A stretch of 42,702 bases of DNA from Burkholderia singularis. Its GTDB lineage: Bacteria > Pseudomonadota > Gammaproteobacteria > Burkholderiales > Burkholderiaceae. The stretch lies in assembly GCF_900176645.1 (NCBI RefSeq), contig NZ_FXAN01000071.1, forward strand, positions 1 to 42,702, written 5' to 3'. Positions within the stretch are counted from its first letter, which is position 1; every line of letters begins with the position of its first letter. The translations under genes and the position numbers were made by a program. The notes beneath the pieces are model-generated. The model ran no database searches. It was not told the DNA's origin and worked only from the letters and a program-made list of their open reading frames with translations. This document shows, piece by piece, positions 1 through 6,640 of this stretch.

Positions 1-408
1 AAAGCGTTACCGCCGATCGTTTGCGTGGCCGATCTGCGCGCGGCTCAGCCGAAACTTGATGCTGCCAAGAGAGACGCGGCCGCCGCACGGGCCGCCGCAT
101 GGGCCGCCGCAGGGGACGCCGCACGGGCCGCCGCAGGGGACGCCGCACGGGCCGCCGCATGGGACGCCGCACGGGCCGCCGCAGGGGACGCCGCATGGGA
201 CGCCGCACGGGCCGCCGCAGGGGACGCCGCAGGGGACGCCGCAGGGGACGCCGCATGGGACGCCGCACGGGCCGCCGCAGGGGCCGCCGCATGGGACGCC
301 GCAGGGGCCGCCGCATGGGACGCCGCAGGGGTGAAACTCGAACCGACCGTCAAGCAGCTTCAGGCCAGCGCACACGACCTCTTTTCGCGAATGATCGACG
401 CGGAGTAA
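1..408 (+). CDS. Ala-rich tetrapeptide-repeat protein, 5' end cut by window edge
   Basis: The frame is open from base 1, so the true start probably lies left of the window; an internal GTG at 25 is possible. About 20 tandem tetrapeptides of the form W/R/G-D/A-A-A occupy 88-327. A short non-repetitive tail follows, with LEPTVKQLQASAHDLF and the ending SRMIDAE. I recall similar Ala-rich repeat proteins with this kind of tail as unnamed proteins in Burkholderia prophages. The repeat probably forms a long helix with Trp or Arg on one face. All six frames are open over it because the period is 12 bp, but only this frame continues into a sensible non-repetitive C-terminus. Function is unknown. Confidence 0.7.
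   Translation, partial: KALPPIVCVADLRAAQPKLDAAKRDAAAARAAAWAAAGDAARAAAGDAARAAAWDAARAAAGDAAWDAARAAAGDAAGDAAGDAAWDAARAAAGAAAWDAAGAAAWDAAGVKLEPTVKQLQASAHDLFSRMIDAE
88..327 (+). repeat. 12-bp tandem repeat, about 20 copies
   Basis: Twenty 12-bp units follow the pattern (T/C/G)GG-G(A/C)C-GCC-GCN. Variation is almost confined to two bases: the first base of codon 1 (Trp, Arg or Gly) and the middle base of codon 2 (Asp or Ala). Copies with CGG are always followed by GCC, never GAC. The length is a multiple of three per unit, so copy-number change would keep the reading frame. Confidence 0.9.
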
Positions 409-467
409 CAGCCATTGAGGCTTCTTTTCTGATTGAGGATGCGACCGTGTTACAGCCCTATGGAGCT

Positions 468-704
468 TCAATCGGCAGGACCGAGCAAAACATCAATCGC
501 CGCCTGTCCAGCTATCTCCGCGACAAGGTATGCCCAGCGCCGGGTGAACGGGCCGTTCCGCAGCGATATAGGACGCCCGCGCGCACCGAGAATGCCGAGA
601 TTATCGTGCCCCTTTATCTGAACCGTGACATCAAACATATCCGGAGCGGCTGGTGTGAGTTGAACGTCAATTTCGAAGCCTCGGTACTCAATAGTGCGAC
701 GCAT
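468..704 (-). CDS. Small phage-type protein of unknown function
   Basis: The product is 78 residues and begins MRRTIEYRGFEIDVQL. An in-frame ATG lies 12 bases upstream, but the bases GGAGG inside that stretch form a good ribosome binding site for the inner ATG at 704, so the shorter form is chosen. It has alternating hydrophobic and polar residues and an N-terminal YRGFEIDV strand, as in small phage proteins I cannot name. It is transcribed away from the rightward early operon, with about 70 bases between the two starts that probably hold both promoters. No catalytic motif, membrane segment or signal peptide is visible. Confidence 0.65.
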   Translation of the reverse strand: MRRTIEYRGFEIDVQLTPAAPDMFDVTVQIKGHDNLGILGARGRPISLRNGPFTRRWAYLVAEIAGQAAIDVLLGPAD

Positions 705-776
705 GACAACCTCCATGAGGTGAATCTCAGCCTAGCACGAATGCAATTCAACCTCCTGACAGCCTGAGGACCACAC

Positions 777-1265
777 ATGACCACCCAAAACGAAAAGAGC
801 CCCACTCCCAAACAGGCGAGCGAGGCAGCGAACAGTGGTGCTGGCCCTGTCCGCGAAGCTATTGTCGATGCGAACGCTGCGGGCAGCAATGGGACGAGTT
901 CGAAAGTTCAAACCGTTTGGAGCAGCAACAACGAGGACTTCACGTGTTATGAGCTCGACGAACTGCTCGACATGCACGACGACCTCACCATCGGTGCCAT
1001 CGTGTACTTCGGCGACGTTGCGCCGATTCCGACCAAGCACCTTTGCGACGCAGACGACGTAATCGACTTGATGGGCGAACGCGCATACGACGAAGTCGGC
1101 GAGTACGCCGATGGGTATCCGGACGTCACGTCGGAAGCGAAGGCAGAACTCAACGCGCTGCTGGCCCGCTGGATCGAAAAGCACGCGAAACCGACGTTCT
1201 ACAGAGTCATCAACGTTCGCGAACACATCATCACAGCGGCAGACATGGAGGGCCGGGACCAATGA
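777..1265 (+). CDS. Hypothetical acidic phage protein, first gene of the early operon
   Basis: The product is 162 residues. The ATG follows TGAGGA at a suitable distance. The first 45 residues are polar and probably disordered (Ser, Asn, Ala, Gly rich). The rest is acidic and contains a GAIVYFGDV segment followed by an Asp/Glu-rich helix region. I do not recognise the family. The stop overlaps the next ATG (ATGA), so the two are translationally coupled. It heads a run of nine or more overlapping or nearly touching genes on the plus strand that ends with the excisionase-like gene. Confidence 0.75.
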   Translation: MTTQNEKSPTPKQASEAANSGAGPVREAIVDANAAGSNGTSSKVQTVWSSNNEDFTCYELDELLDMHDDLTIGAIVYFGDVAPIPTKHLCDADDVIDLMGERAYDEVGEYADGYPDVTSEAKAELNALLARWIEKHAKPTFYRVINVREHIITAADMEGRDQ

Positions 1266-1543
1266 CCACCACCAACCATAGCTGCGCTGATGCGCCCTAC
1301 AGCGATGCCGAGAAGGCCGAGGACATGCGGATGATGAAGATCGTGCTCGACGATTACACCCGCAACGGAATCGCCACTATGACCGATTCTGAGAAGGTCA
1401 CTTACCTGTCGGCATCGATGCTGTCGGCATACCAACTGATCCGGAGCGTCGCTGGCGACGAATGGGTGAAGGGCTGGCTCGAATCCGCGCTGTACGACGT
1501 GAAGAACAACCCCTGCGCATTCGTGATCCGCAAGCCGTCCTGA
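1262..1543 (+). CDS. Hypothetical phage protein, 93 residues
   Basis: The start ATG overlaps the previous stop by four bases (ATGA), which decides the start against a longer upstream extension made of arginine-rich shadow sequence. The product is mostly helical, with a DAEKAEDMRMMKIVLDDY segment and a C-terminal GWLESALYDVKNN segment. No motif assigns a function. It belongs to the rightward early operon. Confidence 0.72.
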   Translation: MTTTNHSCADAPYSDAEKAEDMRMMKIVLDDYTRNGIATMTDSEKVTYLSASMLSAYQLIRSVAGDEWVKGWLESALYDVKNNPCAFVIRKPS

Positions 1544-1558
1544 ATCGAGGTGATTTAC

Positions 1559-3037
1559 ATGAACGACCAACAACATAGCCACGCTGATGCGCTGACGGAC
1601 GAGCAAATCATCGAAGCAGGCTACATGCATACCGTCGATGACGACGAACCACTGTTCGTCTTTGGCCGCCCGGAATTGATCGCACTCGTCCGCGAGCTGA
1701 TTCCGCCCCCTGTCGAGCAGCACGAAGCAGCGCCGGCCGAAAGCCACGAGTGCGTCTACGAAAACGGCGATGGAATCTGCCGGACATGTGCAGAGCTTGC
1801 GAAGCGCGCGAAGCACGAAACCGCGCCGGCTGATGCTGTGACGGCAAACGACCGCGAATTGCTGATTGGCATGATCGACGCTGCGATGGTGGAAATGAAG
1901 AACATCGATCCACCATTGAGCCGGTCGGATTGCAAGCGACTAATCTATGCAGCAGTTCTCGCGTGCAATCACGCAGTCCTATCGGGCCAACCCGCACCCT
2001 CCGCCCCGCTCGAAGGCACGGGCAATGGGGCGGATGAGCGGGTGGCGTTCCAGAAGTTCTACTACTCCCCAGCGTGCAAGACCATCGACGAATGCGCGCC
2101 GATCAGGGGCGCGAATTATTGCGGCGAACCTGAAGAAGAATTCGCATGGCAATTCTGGCAAGCGGCCCGCGCCCATCGCACTGAGGTGGCGGGAGCGATG
2201 CCGGAGGGGTGGAAGCTTGTGCCGGAAGTGATCACGCAGCCGATGATGCGCGCCAGCGGTATCGGCTCGCACTCGTGGGGATGCGCTCTCGAAGTCGCTC
2301 CGCAGCCTCCCTCCGCAGATGCAGCGGCAGCGCCGGCAGACGAGCGGGCGGCGTTCGGTTATGCCGTCCCTGTAGAGCTGGAACACATGGAGAAGGGCTA
2401 CCGAAACTCCATGGTGATCTGTCGAAGCAAAGAAGGCGCGTATTCCGTCCCGATCTTTCGTACGTCCGAGGCTCCCCGCGCAGCAGTGCCGACAGCCTGG
2501 CAGCAGGCTCTTCCGCAAATCCCCGATCTCGTGAAGAGCATGGCGTGGCTGACGGTCTGCCTGCGCACCGAACTGTCCAGGCTCGACGACACCACGCACA
2601 AGGCCCTCGAAGAAGTCGAGGCACAGCTCTGCTGTGTGCGGGCGATCACGAACGGCGCGATCGACTACGAGGCGATGGTTGCCCGCGCGGCACCATCGCA
2701 GCCCGCAGCGGCAGCGGGGCAGGCGATAGCCGGGGGAATCGTAGGCGCGTGGGTAACCGATGATGATCGGTCGATCACGGCTGCGCAAAAGCAGAGAGCA
2801 TTGGCCGATGGCGGTGCAACCGCGTCATCAGTGCGGCCGTATTCGATCCCGTGCTATCTCGATGCCCCGCCCGCGCAGGTCGCCACTCGGCAGGGGCTGA
2901 CGGACGAGCAGCGCGAGCACGTTGACTACGCGATTCAAGTGCTTCGGCAAGTCGAGGCCGGCGACGGCACATTCGTCGGCCAGTGCGCGGATGCAATTTC
3001 CGGGCTCGATACCCTTCTCGAAGGAGCCAAGCGATGA
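1559..3037 (+). CDS. Large hypothetical phage early-region protein, mosaic
   Basis: The product is 492 residues. I prefer the ATG at 1559, nine bases after an in-frame GTG at 1550, because GAGGTG precedes the ATG at ribosome-binding distance. The protein looks modular. An N-terminal acidic part (about 1-55) is followed by a Cys-containing stretch (CVYENGDGICRTCAE, about 65-80). Next comes a segment ending in WQFWQAARA (about 200), then MPEGWKLVPEVITQPMM (about 215-230), a phrase typical of DUF551-like phage proteins. Pro/Ala-rich linkers separate these parts. Such mosaics of short early-region modules are common in Burkholderia and enteric prophages. The enzymatic role, if any, is unknown. 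Confidence 0.72.
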   Translation: MNDQQHSHADALTDEQIIEAGYMHTVDDDEPLFVFGRPELIALVRELIPPPVEQHEAAPAESHECVYENGDGICRTCAELAKRAKHETAPADAVTANDRELLIGMIDAAMVEMKNIDPPLSRSDCKRLIYAAVLACNHAVLSGQPAPSAPLEGTGNGADERVAFQKFYYSPACKTIDECAPIRGANYCGEPEEEFAWQFWQAARAHRTEVAGAMPEGWKLVPEVITQPMMRASGIGSHSWGCALEVAPQPPSADAAAAPADERAAFGYAVPVELEHMEKGYRNSMVICRSKEGAYSVPIFRTSEAPRAAVPTAWQQALPQIPDLVKSMAWLTVCLRTELSRLDDTTHKALEEVEAQLCCVRAITNGAIDYEAMVARAAPSQPAAAAGQAIAGGIVGAWVTDDDRSITAAQKQRALADGGATASSVRPYSIPCYLDAPPAQVATRQGLTDEQREHVDYAIQVLRQVEAGDGTFVGQCADAISGLDTLLEGAKR

Positions 3038-3288
3038 ATTGCAATTGCATCGGCGAGATCGAGAAGAAGCTCGCAAAGCGATACGGCGAAGAACTTGGCA
3101 CGGATGCAACCGCCGATTGTCAATCCTCCGGGTTTGCAATGACGAGCAATTCGGTGGCTGTGATCCACAAAACCGAATTCAAGATCGTCGCCCAAGCCAA
3201 AGGGTTCACTCGCGGCAAGCTGGTCCCTGTGCTGTCGAGCTACTGCCCGTTTTGTGGGAAACCAACGAGTGAAGAGGCTAAGCAATGA
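3034..3288 (+). CDS. Small Cys-rich phage protein with C-terminal zinc-ribbon half-site
   Basis: The product is 84 residues. The ATG overlaps the previous stop (ATGA). It starts MNCNCIGEIEKKLAKRY and ends near YCPFCGKPTSEE. The CPFC knuckle near the C-terminus together with the N-terminal CNC pair suggests a small metal-binding fold. I recall comparable short phage proteins but no function. It lies in the overlapping early operon. Confidence 0.72.
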   Translation: MNCNCIGEIEKKLAKRYGEELGTDATADCQSSGFAMTSNSVAVIHKTEFKIVAQAKGFTRGKLVPVLSSYCPFCGKPTSEEAKQ

Positions 3289-3509
3289 GCGCCCGCAGGA
3301 AGCGCCTGACCCAACGCGAGATCGGGTTCATCCAGGGCGTTGCGTGGGCGGCTGGATTCGTTGAGTCGCAGGGTTGCCACATCGCGCCCGACGAATTGAT
3401 TCTCCAAAGCGGAATTGAATTACGCGAATTCCGGCACGCAGCCGAGTACGACCTCGACCTGCTCCGCACCGCCAACCCTGACTTAAAACTGCCGAAGGGG
3501 AAAGCATGA
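3285..3509 (+). CDS. Hypothetical phage protein, 74 residues
   Basis: The start overlaps the previous stop by four bases. The N-terminus is basic (MSARRKRLTQREIGFIQGVAW) and the middle is helical. IGFIQGVAWAAGFVESQG is the most distinctive stretch. No domain is recognised. The gene is kept because of coupled overlaps on both sides and normal length for this operon. Confidence 0.7.
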   Translation: MSARRKRLTQREIGFIQGVAWAAGFVESQGCHIAPDELILQSGIELREFRHAAEYDLDLLRTANPDLKLPKGKA

Positions 3510-3916
3510 ATAAGCCGCTAACAGTCGATCAACGGCGCACCATCATGGACGCATGCCAGAGCATTTCACGCAGCGCTGATGCGTTTAAGTACGGCTGCTC
3601 GATCGATGGTGAGTGGCCCGATTCTGACGACAAAACGTTCTACGAAGCTGAACTGAACCTGCTCGAACGCTTGGTTGGACTGCTCGATTATCCAGGGCAG
3701 CCGGAGCCGCGCGCCGAGGTGACGGATACCGAGCGACTCGACTGGTTGATCGCGCAGCAGGCGTGGATTCAGTGGACCGTGCGTGATGGATCGATCCGGC
3801 AATGTCAAGTCTACGATCAGGACGAGGATGAGAATTACCACATCCTGTCTGGCGATGATCGTTACTTCAACACACCTCGCGAAGCCATCGACGCCGCTCG
3901 CGAAGGAGACGCTTGA
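3506..3916 (+). CDS. Hypothetical phage protein, 136 residues
   Basis: The start overlaps the previous stop by four bases. The product contains TDTERLDWLIAQQAWIQW, a phrase seen in many short phage early proteins (a DxERLDWL segment followed by an aromatic strand), and a C-terminal FNTPREAIDAAREGDA helix. I know no biochemical function for this type. Its stop overlaps the start of a tiny membrane protein. Confidence 0.72.
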   Translation: MNKPLTVDQRRTIMDACQSISRSADAFKYGCSIDGEWPDSDDKTFYEAELNLLERLVGLLDYPGQPEPRAEVTDTERLDWLIAQQAWIQWTVRDGSIRQCQVYDQDEDENYHILSGDDRYFNTPREAIDAAREGDA

Positions 3917-3996
3917 TGGATGCACGTCCCTTCCTTTTGGCCATGGCAATCGTGTTCGGCGCGCTTATGCTGATTTGTATTTCCGGCATGCTTTAG
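3916..3996 (+). CDS. 26-residue single-pass membrane protein
   Basis: This short gene begins at an ATG overlapping the previous stop and is preceded by a strong GAAGGAGA ribosome binding site. The product is MDARPFLLAMAIVFGALMLI followed by CISGML, which is almost entirely one transmembrane helix. Tight coupling plus the ribosome binding site make it a likely real gene. Tiny membrane proteins in phage early operons can act in exclusion or membrane stress, but nothing here proves a role. Confidence 0.6.
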   Translation: MDARPFLLAMAIVFGALMLICISGML

Positions 3997-4005
3997 AGGT
4001 AAGTC

Positions 4006-4260
4006 ATGAAAATACCCGGAGTTGAATCAAGCACCGTAAATCGGAAGTGGCGCATGCGTGTACGCCCGTGGCTCAACATAAAGTCGCTAAATCCCGAGTA
4101 CTCCGTTGAAGTCCATCACCCCGAGTTCAAATGCTGGCTCGCATTGTATGAGAAAAAACGCGGGCTTCTAAGGTTTAAGACTGAGAATGCGGCGCAGGAC
4201 TTCATCACCGAACTGAAAGCGCGGCCTCAACAAGGATTAAGCCATGAAGATCACCGATGA
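4006..4260 (+). CDS. Hypothetical phage protein, 84 residues
   Basis: The ATG follows AGAGGTAAG. The product is basic, with RKWRMRVRPWLN near the N-terminus and a tryptophan-containing central strand. From about 4000 to 4500 the base composition is more AT-rich than the flanking genes, a sign of separate ancestry for this part of the island. It overlaps the next gene by 17 bases. The family is not recognised. Confidence 0.65.
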   Translation: MKIPGVESSTVNRKWRMRVRPWLNIKSLNPEYSVEVHHPEFKCWLALYEKKRGLLRFKTENAAQDFITELKARPQQGLSHEDHR

Positions 4261-4471
4261 CATGCTGACGGAATGGTTTCCAGCGTCGATTAATCCGGTT
4301 CACGAAGGTGAATATGAGACACGTGCACTTACGGCAAGTGGATTGCGACGCAAATTTATAGATGGCCAATGGTGGTATTTTTCAAGACGTAATGGCCGAT
4401 GGTATCTATCTGAATTCAAAAAATTCCCCGGCGCTGAATGGCGTGGTTTGAAGGAGCCATACCGTGACTGA
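4244..4471 (+). CDS. Hypothetical Trp/Tyr-rich phage protein, 75 residues
   Basis: The product begins MKITDDMLTEWFPASINPVH and contains GQWWYFSRRNGRWYLSEF. The WFP..NPVHEGEYE and WRGL phrases resemble DUF551-like phage proteins, which often start with a WISV..LP-type strand. AAGGA precedes the ATG. It overlaps both neighbours and is relatively AT-rich. Confidence 0.68.
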   Translation: MKITDDMLTEWFPASINPVHEGEYETRALTASGLRRKFIDGQWWYFSRRNGRWYLSEFKKFPGAEWRGLKEPYRD

Positions 4472-4835
4472 GTATCAGATCAGGGATTCAATCATCCAGG
4501 AATGTGTAAATATATGTGATGAGTTGGTACAAGCCTGGAATCAAGAGCTGCTCGCCTCAACGCACGGCGATGGAAGAGAGCATCACATGGCGGAAGCGAC
4601 CAACCGATGCGCAGAAAGAATTCTTGCGCTTAAGGCGGCCAGCAATGCCGTCGAGCAAACCAGTCATCGAACCGCGCTCGACAGGGAGGCGATTATCGAA
4701 GAATGCGCGAAGGTATGTGACGAACTGGCTCACGAATGGGGTTCGGATGCAGTCGTTATCGATTTGAATTACGCCGGCTGCGATCGCGAAATCAGCCGCC
4801 GCGTCGAGCTCGCTTTGACCACGAGGGGAAAATGA
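4464..4835 (+). CDS. Hypothetical phage protein with two ECxxxCDEL repeats
   Basis: The product is 123 residues from a GTG start inside the previous gene's end. It contains an internal duplication: IIQECVNICDELVQAW near residue 10 and IIEECAKVCDELAHEW near residue 73. Each copy is an amphipathic helix with two cysteines spaced C-x3-C and could bind metal or form a helical hairpin. Short phage proteins with an I-x-ECA phrase are frequent in enteric and Burkholderia prophages, but no function is known to me. The stop overlaps the following ATG. Confidence 0.7.
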   Translation: MTEYQIRDSIIQECVNICDELVQAWNQELLASTHGDGREHHMAEATNRCAERILALKAASNAVEQTSHRTALDREAIIEECAKVCDELAHEWGSDAVVIDLNYAGCDREISRRVELALTTRGK

Positions 4836-5080
4836 CCGAAATCACCGAACTGGCTCAAGAAATTGCCGCGCGCCTGACGCCGCACGCACTGTGGGATCTG
4901 GCCGAACTGGCGAAATATCTACACCGCAGCGAACAGCACACGCGGCAGTGGATCATCACGCAGGATGGGTTCCCTCGTCCGATCCGCATCCCATCGGGCA
5001 AGAGCGTGACCGAGCGGCCCCGGCCGCTCTGGCGCGCGAAGGACGTGATCGCGTGGGCCGAGTCTCACGTCGAAGCCTGA
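4832..5080 (+). CDS. AlpA/excisionase-like MerR-type helix-turn-helix protein
   Basis: The product is 82 residues. The ATG overlaps the previous stop (ATGA). WDLAELAKYLHRSEQHTRQW is a winged-helix DNA-binding start typical of the AlpA/HTH_17 group. It is followed by FPRPIRIPSG and LWRAKDVIAWAESH, the usual wing and C-terminal helix of these small proteins. Family members act as excisionases or as activators of integrase genes. Its 3' end overlaps the 3' end of the convergent integrase by 16 bases, so the two messages are antisense at their ends. An excisionase role is inferred from size, fold and position. Confidence 0.82.
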   Translation: MTEITELAQEIAARLTPHALWDLAELAKYLHRSEQHTRQWIITQDGFPRPIRIPSGKSVTERPRPLWRAKDVIAWAESHVEA

Positions 5081-6102
5081 TGAAGCTTGTCGGCAAGATC
5101 AGCGGCGTGCGGCGCGTAATACACCGCCTGCAGGATGCGCAGGTCTTGGTGGCCGCTGATCTTCGCCAGTTCCATCACGCTGAAAATCTTGGAAAGCCGC
5201 GTCAGCGCCTCGCGGCGCGCGTCGTGGAAATGCAGGTCGTCCAGCATCACCGCCTTCTTCGCCTTCGCAAACAGCGCGCTCCGTAGCGCAGGTTCGACGC
5301 CGAACACATTCCCCCCGAATTCCTTCCTCAGCGGATCAAGCTGCTTCAGAACGGCAAGCGCGCGCGGCGACAGTGGCACGTCGCGGGCCACGCCGGTCTT
5401 CGTGCGCGGCAGGTGCACGTAACGCTTCTTCAGGTCGACCGCATCCCACGTCATCCCCTCGATCTCCCCCGCCCGCATAGCCGTTTCGATTGCGAACACG
5501 AGCATCGCGCCGATGCGCGCTGACTTCGTTGCCGGTGTCTCATCGTCTCGATAGCCGAGCCGGCCGAGCAATAGCCCAACTTCCTCATCCGTAATACGCC
5601 GCTTCCGCGGCTCAGGCTCGGTCGGGCGCCGCATGCCGGTCAGCGGGCTTTCAGTGATCCATTTCCATTCGTCCCGTGCCGTCGTGAACACGTGCGACAG
5701 CAGGTTGATCTCACGCAGCACCGTCGCCGTGCCGACTTTGCCGCGGCCTGCGCTCTCGTCGCCGGCAAGCCGCGCATCGCGCCATCGCCCCATATGCTCG
5801 GCCGTCACATCGGCGAGCGGCATCGCAGCTAGGTCAGGAAAATTCCGGATGAACGCGGCGAAGCGAATCGCCTCCCAGCGCGCGGTGCGCTTCGTCGGGC
5901 TGACGCGCTTTTCATACTCGCAGAGCGCATCGGCGAGCGTGTGTTTCGTGCCGGGCGTCAGCTTGCCGACGTTGATTTCGTGCTCGATCCGTGTCGCCCA
6001 AGCGACAGCGTCCGCCTTGCTTTGGAACGTCTCCGATACGCTTACGCCCTTGCGGCGCACCTGCGCGCGCCAGACGCCGCCGCGCTTCGTATATGTCGCC
6101 AT
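5065..6102 (-). CDS. int: Tyrosine site-specific recombinase (integrase)
   Basis: The product is 345 residues. The N-terminal arm-binding part (about 1-60) holds a GGVWRAQVRRKGV strand pattern. A core-binding SAM-like domain follows (about 55-160), then the catalytic domain. Catalytic residues are visible: Arg210 (in TAMRAGE), Lys235 (in RTKTGVARDVPL), His293-x-x-Arg296 (HDARREALTRLS), His318 (SGHQDLRI) and Tyr328 or Tyr329. All key positions are present, so the enzyme looks active. It lies 165 bases from the tRNA-Leu 3' exon and reads away from it, a standard integrase/attachment arrangement. The start is the ATG directly after a CAGG stretch. Confidence 0.93.
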   Translation of the reverse strand: MATYTKRGGVWRAQVRRKGVSVSETFQSKADAVAWATRIEHEINVGKLTPGTKHTLADALCEYEKRVSPTKRTARWEAIRFAAFIRNFPDLAAMPLADVTAEHMGRWRDARLAGDESAGRGKVGTATVLREINLLSHVFTTARDEWKWITESPLTGMRRPTEPEPRKRRITDEEVGLLLGRLGYRDDETPATKSARIGAMLVFAIETAMRAGEIEGMTWDAVDLKKRYVHLPRTKTGVARDVPLSPRALAVLKQLDPLRKEFGGNVFGVEPALRSALFAKAKKAVMLDDLHFHDARREALTRLSKIFSVMELAKISGHQDLRILQAVYYAPHAADLADKLHQAST

Positions 6103-6112
6103 CCTGCCCCCT

Positions 6113-6152
6113 GGTGCAAATCATGGTGCATTTCTGGTGCACGCGGGTGCAA
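6113..6152. promoter_or_regulatory. Four phased GGTGCA repeats upstream of the integrase
   Basis: Three copies of TGGTGCA (starting at 6113, 6125, 6136) and one GGGTGCA (6146) lie 12, 11 and 10 bases apart in the same orientation, close to one helical turn. They sit between the integrase start and the attachment site. The placement suggests arm-type integrase binding sites or an operator over the integrase promoter. The repeats are seen; the function is inferred. Confidence 0.6.
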
Positions 6153-6267
6153 AAATGGCTTGTTTTTGCTACAACGCGGCTACCTTCACGAGGCGGAAAG
6201 ATAGCACGGAAAGCCTTTGTAGGATTGGGTTTGCTACAGGAGGGATAGCTTGCGCTACAGAATTGGA

Positions 6268-6319
6268 TGGTGCCGGGGACCGGACTCGAACCGGCAAGCC
6301 GATTAAGGCGGCGGATTTT
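6268..6319 (-). other. Attachment site region (att core) within tRNA-Leu 3' exon
   Basis: This is the 52-nt 3' exon, containing the anticodon 3' stem, variable arm, T arm and acceptor strand with encoded CCA. The island lies on the 3' side and the rest of the tRNA and the chromosome on the 5' side. That is the expected geometry when an integrase recombines within a tRNA 3' end and the element restores the gene. The exact crossover cannot be fixed without the other end. Confidence 0.7.
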
Positions 6320-6586
6320 CGTCACACCACTTCTTTCGAAGCCGGCGCGCCGCGATGCGCGCGCCGTTCGTGCGCTGGACTATGCCTTCGCCATCGCCCG
6401 CATGCGGCGTGTGCCGCATGCGTCACTTTAGGCGCCCCCCGTCTAGTCTCTACACCTTCCCCCCGCGCCGCTTGCGCGCTCGCTTCGGGCTTGGCTCGGC
6501 GTTGCCTCGGCGCATCGCGCGCCAGGGGTTTCGCCGAATTTGAAGGGTTCTGCACCGGCCGTTTCCGGCCGGGCACTCAATCGTTT
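6320..6586 (-). ncRNA. Self-splicing group I intron in tRNA-Leu(UAA)
   Basis: The 267-nt intron follows a 5' exon ending in U and ends in G, the group I rule. Bases 6575-6578 (GAGU on the RNA) can pair with exon ACUU through a terminal G-U wobble to form P1. A P2 hairpin CCGGCCG-GAAA-CGGCCGG follows. Core blocks are CAAATTCGGCGAAACC (6527-6542), GGCAACGCCGAGCCAAGC (6489-6506), GGTGTAGAGACTAGACGG (6439-6456) and GAAGGCATAGTCCAG (6375-6389). GACUA and UAGUC in the last two form P7, the guanosine site. These blocks match what I remember of the Azoarcus tRNA-Ile IC3 ribozyme nearly base for base. There is no room for a homing endonuclease. Confidence 0.95.
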
Positions 6587-6634
6587 AAGTCCGCTATGTT
6601 TACCAATTTCATCACCCCGGCAAGGGCGGAGCGC

Positions 6635-6640
6635 ATTCTA
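6635..6640 (-). promoter_or_regulatory. Probable -10 element of the tRNA-Leu promoter
   Basis: On the minus strand TAGAAT is followed by a GC-rich discriminator (GCGCTCC) and the tRNA 5' end lies 13 bases downstream of the hexamer. GC-rich discriminators are typical of stable-RNA promoters. No convincing -35 is visible. Confidence 0.5.

Larger units (their letters stand above)
1..6319. mobile_element. End of a prophage or integrative island at tRNA-Leu
   Basis: This segment has a run of small overlapping phage-type genes, an AlpA/excisionase-like protein, a tyrosine integrase beside a tRNA gene, and no housekeeping genes. The right boundary is inferred to lie in the tRNA 3' exon, because tyrosine integrases of this kind commonly use tRNA 3' ends as attachment cores and the element brings its own copy of the end. 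The left end, which should carry a direct repeat of the tRNA 3' end, lies outside the window. No structural, packaging or lysis genes are visible here, so a prophage cannot be told from a plain integrative island. Confidence 0.85.
6268..6621 (-). tRNA. tRNA-Leu(UAA), interrupted by a group I intron
   Basis: The 5' exon is complement 6587-6621 (35 nt, GCCGGGGTGATG... ending GGACTT) and the 3' exon is complement 6268-6319 (52 nt, AAAATCCGCC... ending CCCCGGCACCA). Joined, they give an 87-nt class II tRNA. The acceptor GCCGGGG pairs with CCCCGGC, the anticodon stem GCGGA pairs with TCCGC around the loop CTTAAAA (anticodon TAA, Leu), there is a long variable arm, and the T arm is GCCGG-TTCGAGT-CCGGT. 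CCA is encoded. The interruption falls between U34 and A35. The exons alone look like two unrelated tRNA fragments and would be missed by a search that does not allow introns. Confidence 0.95.

Noticed and set aside
88..327. Diversity-generating retroelement or CRISPR-like array
   Set aside because: The variation is not adenine-directed, no reverse transcriptase is present, and units are 12 bp without spacers.
6268..6319. A lone tRNA 3' fragment left by island integration
   Set aside because: The matching 5' half lies 267 bases away on the same strand and the spacer has group I intron features, so this is an exon of an intact gene.
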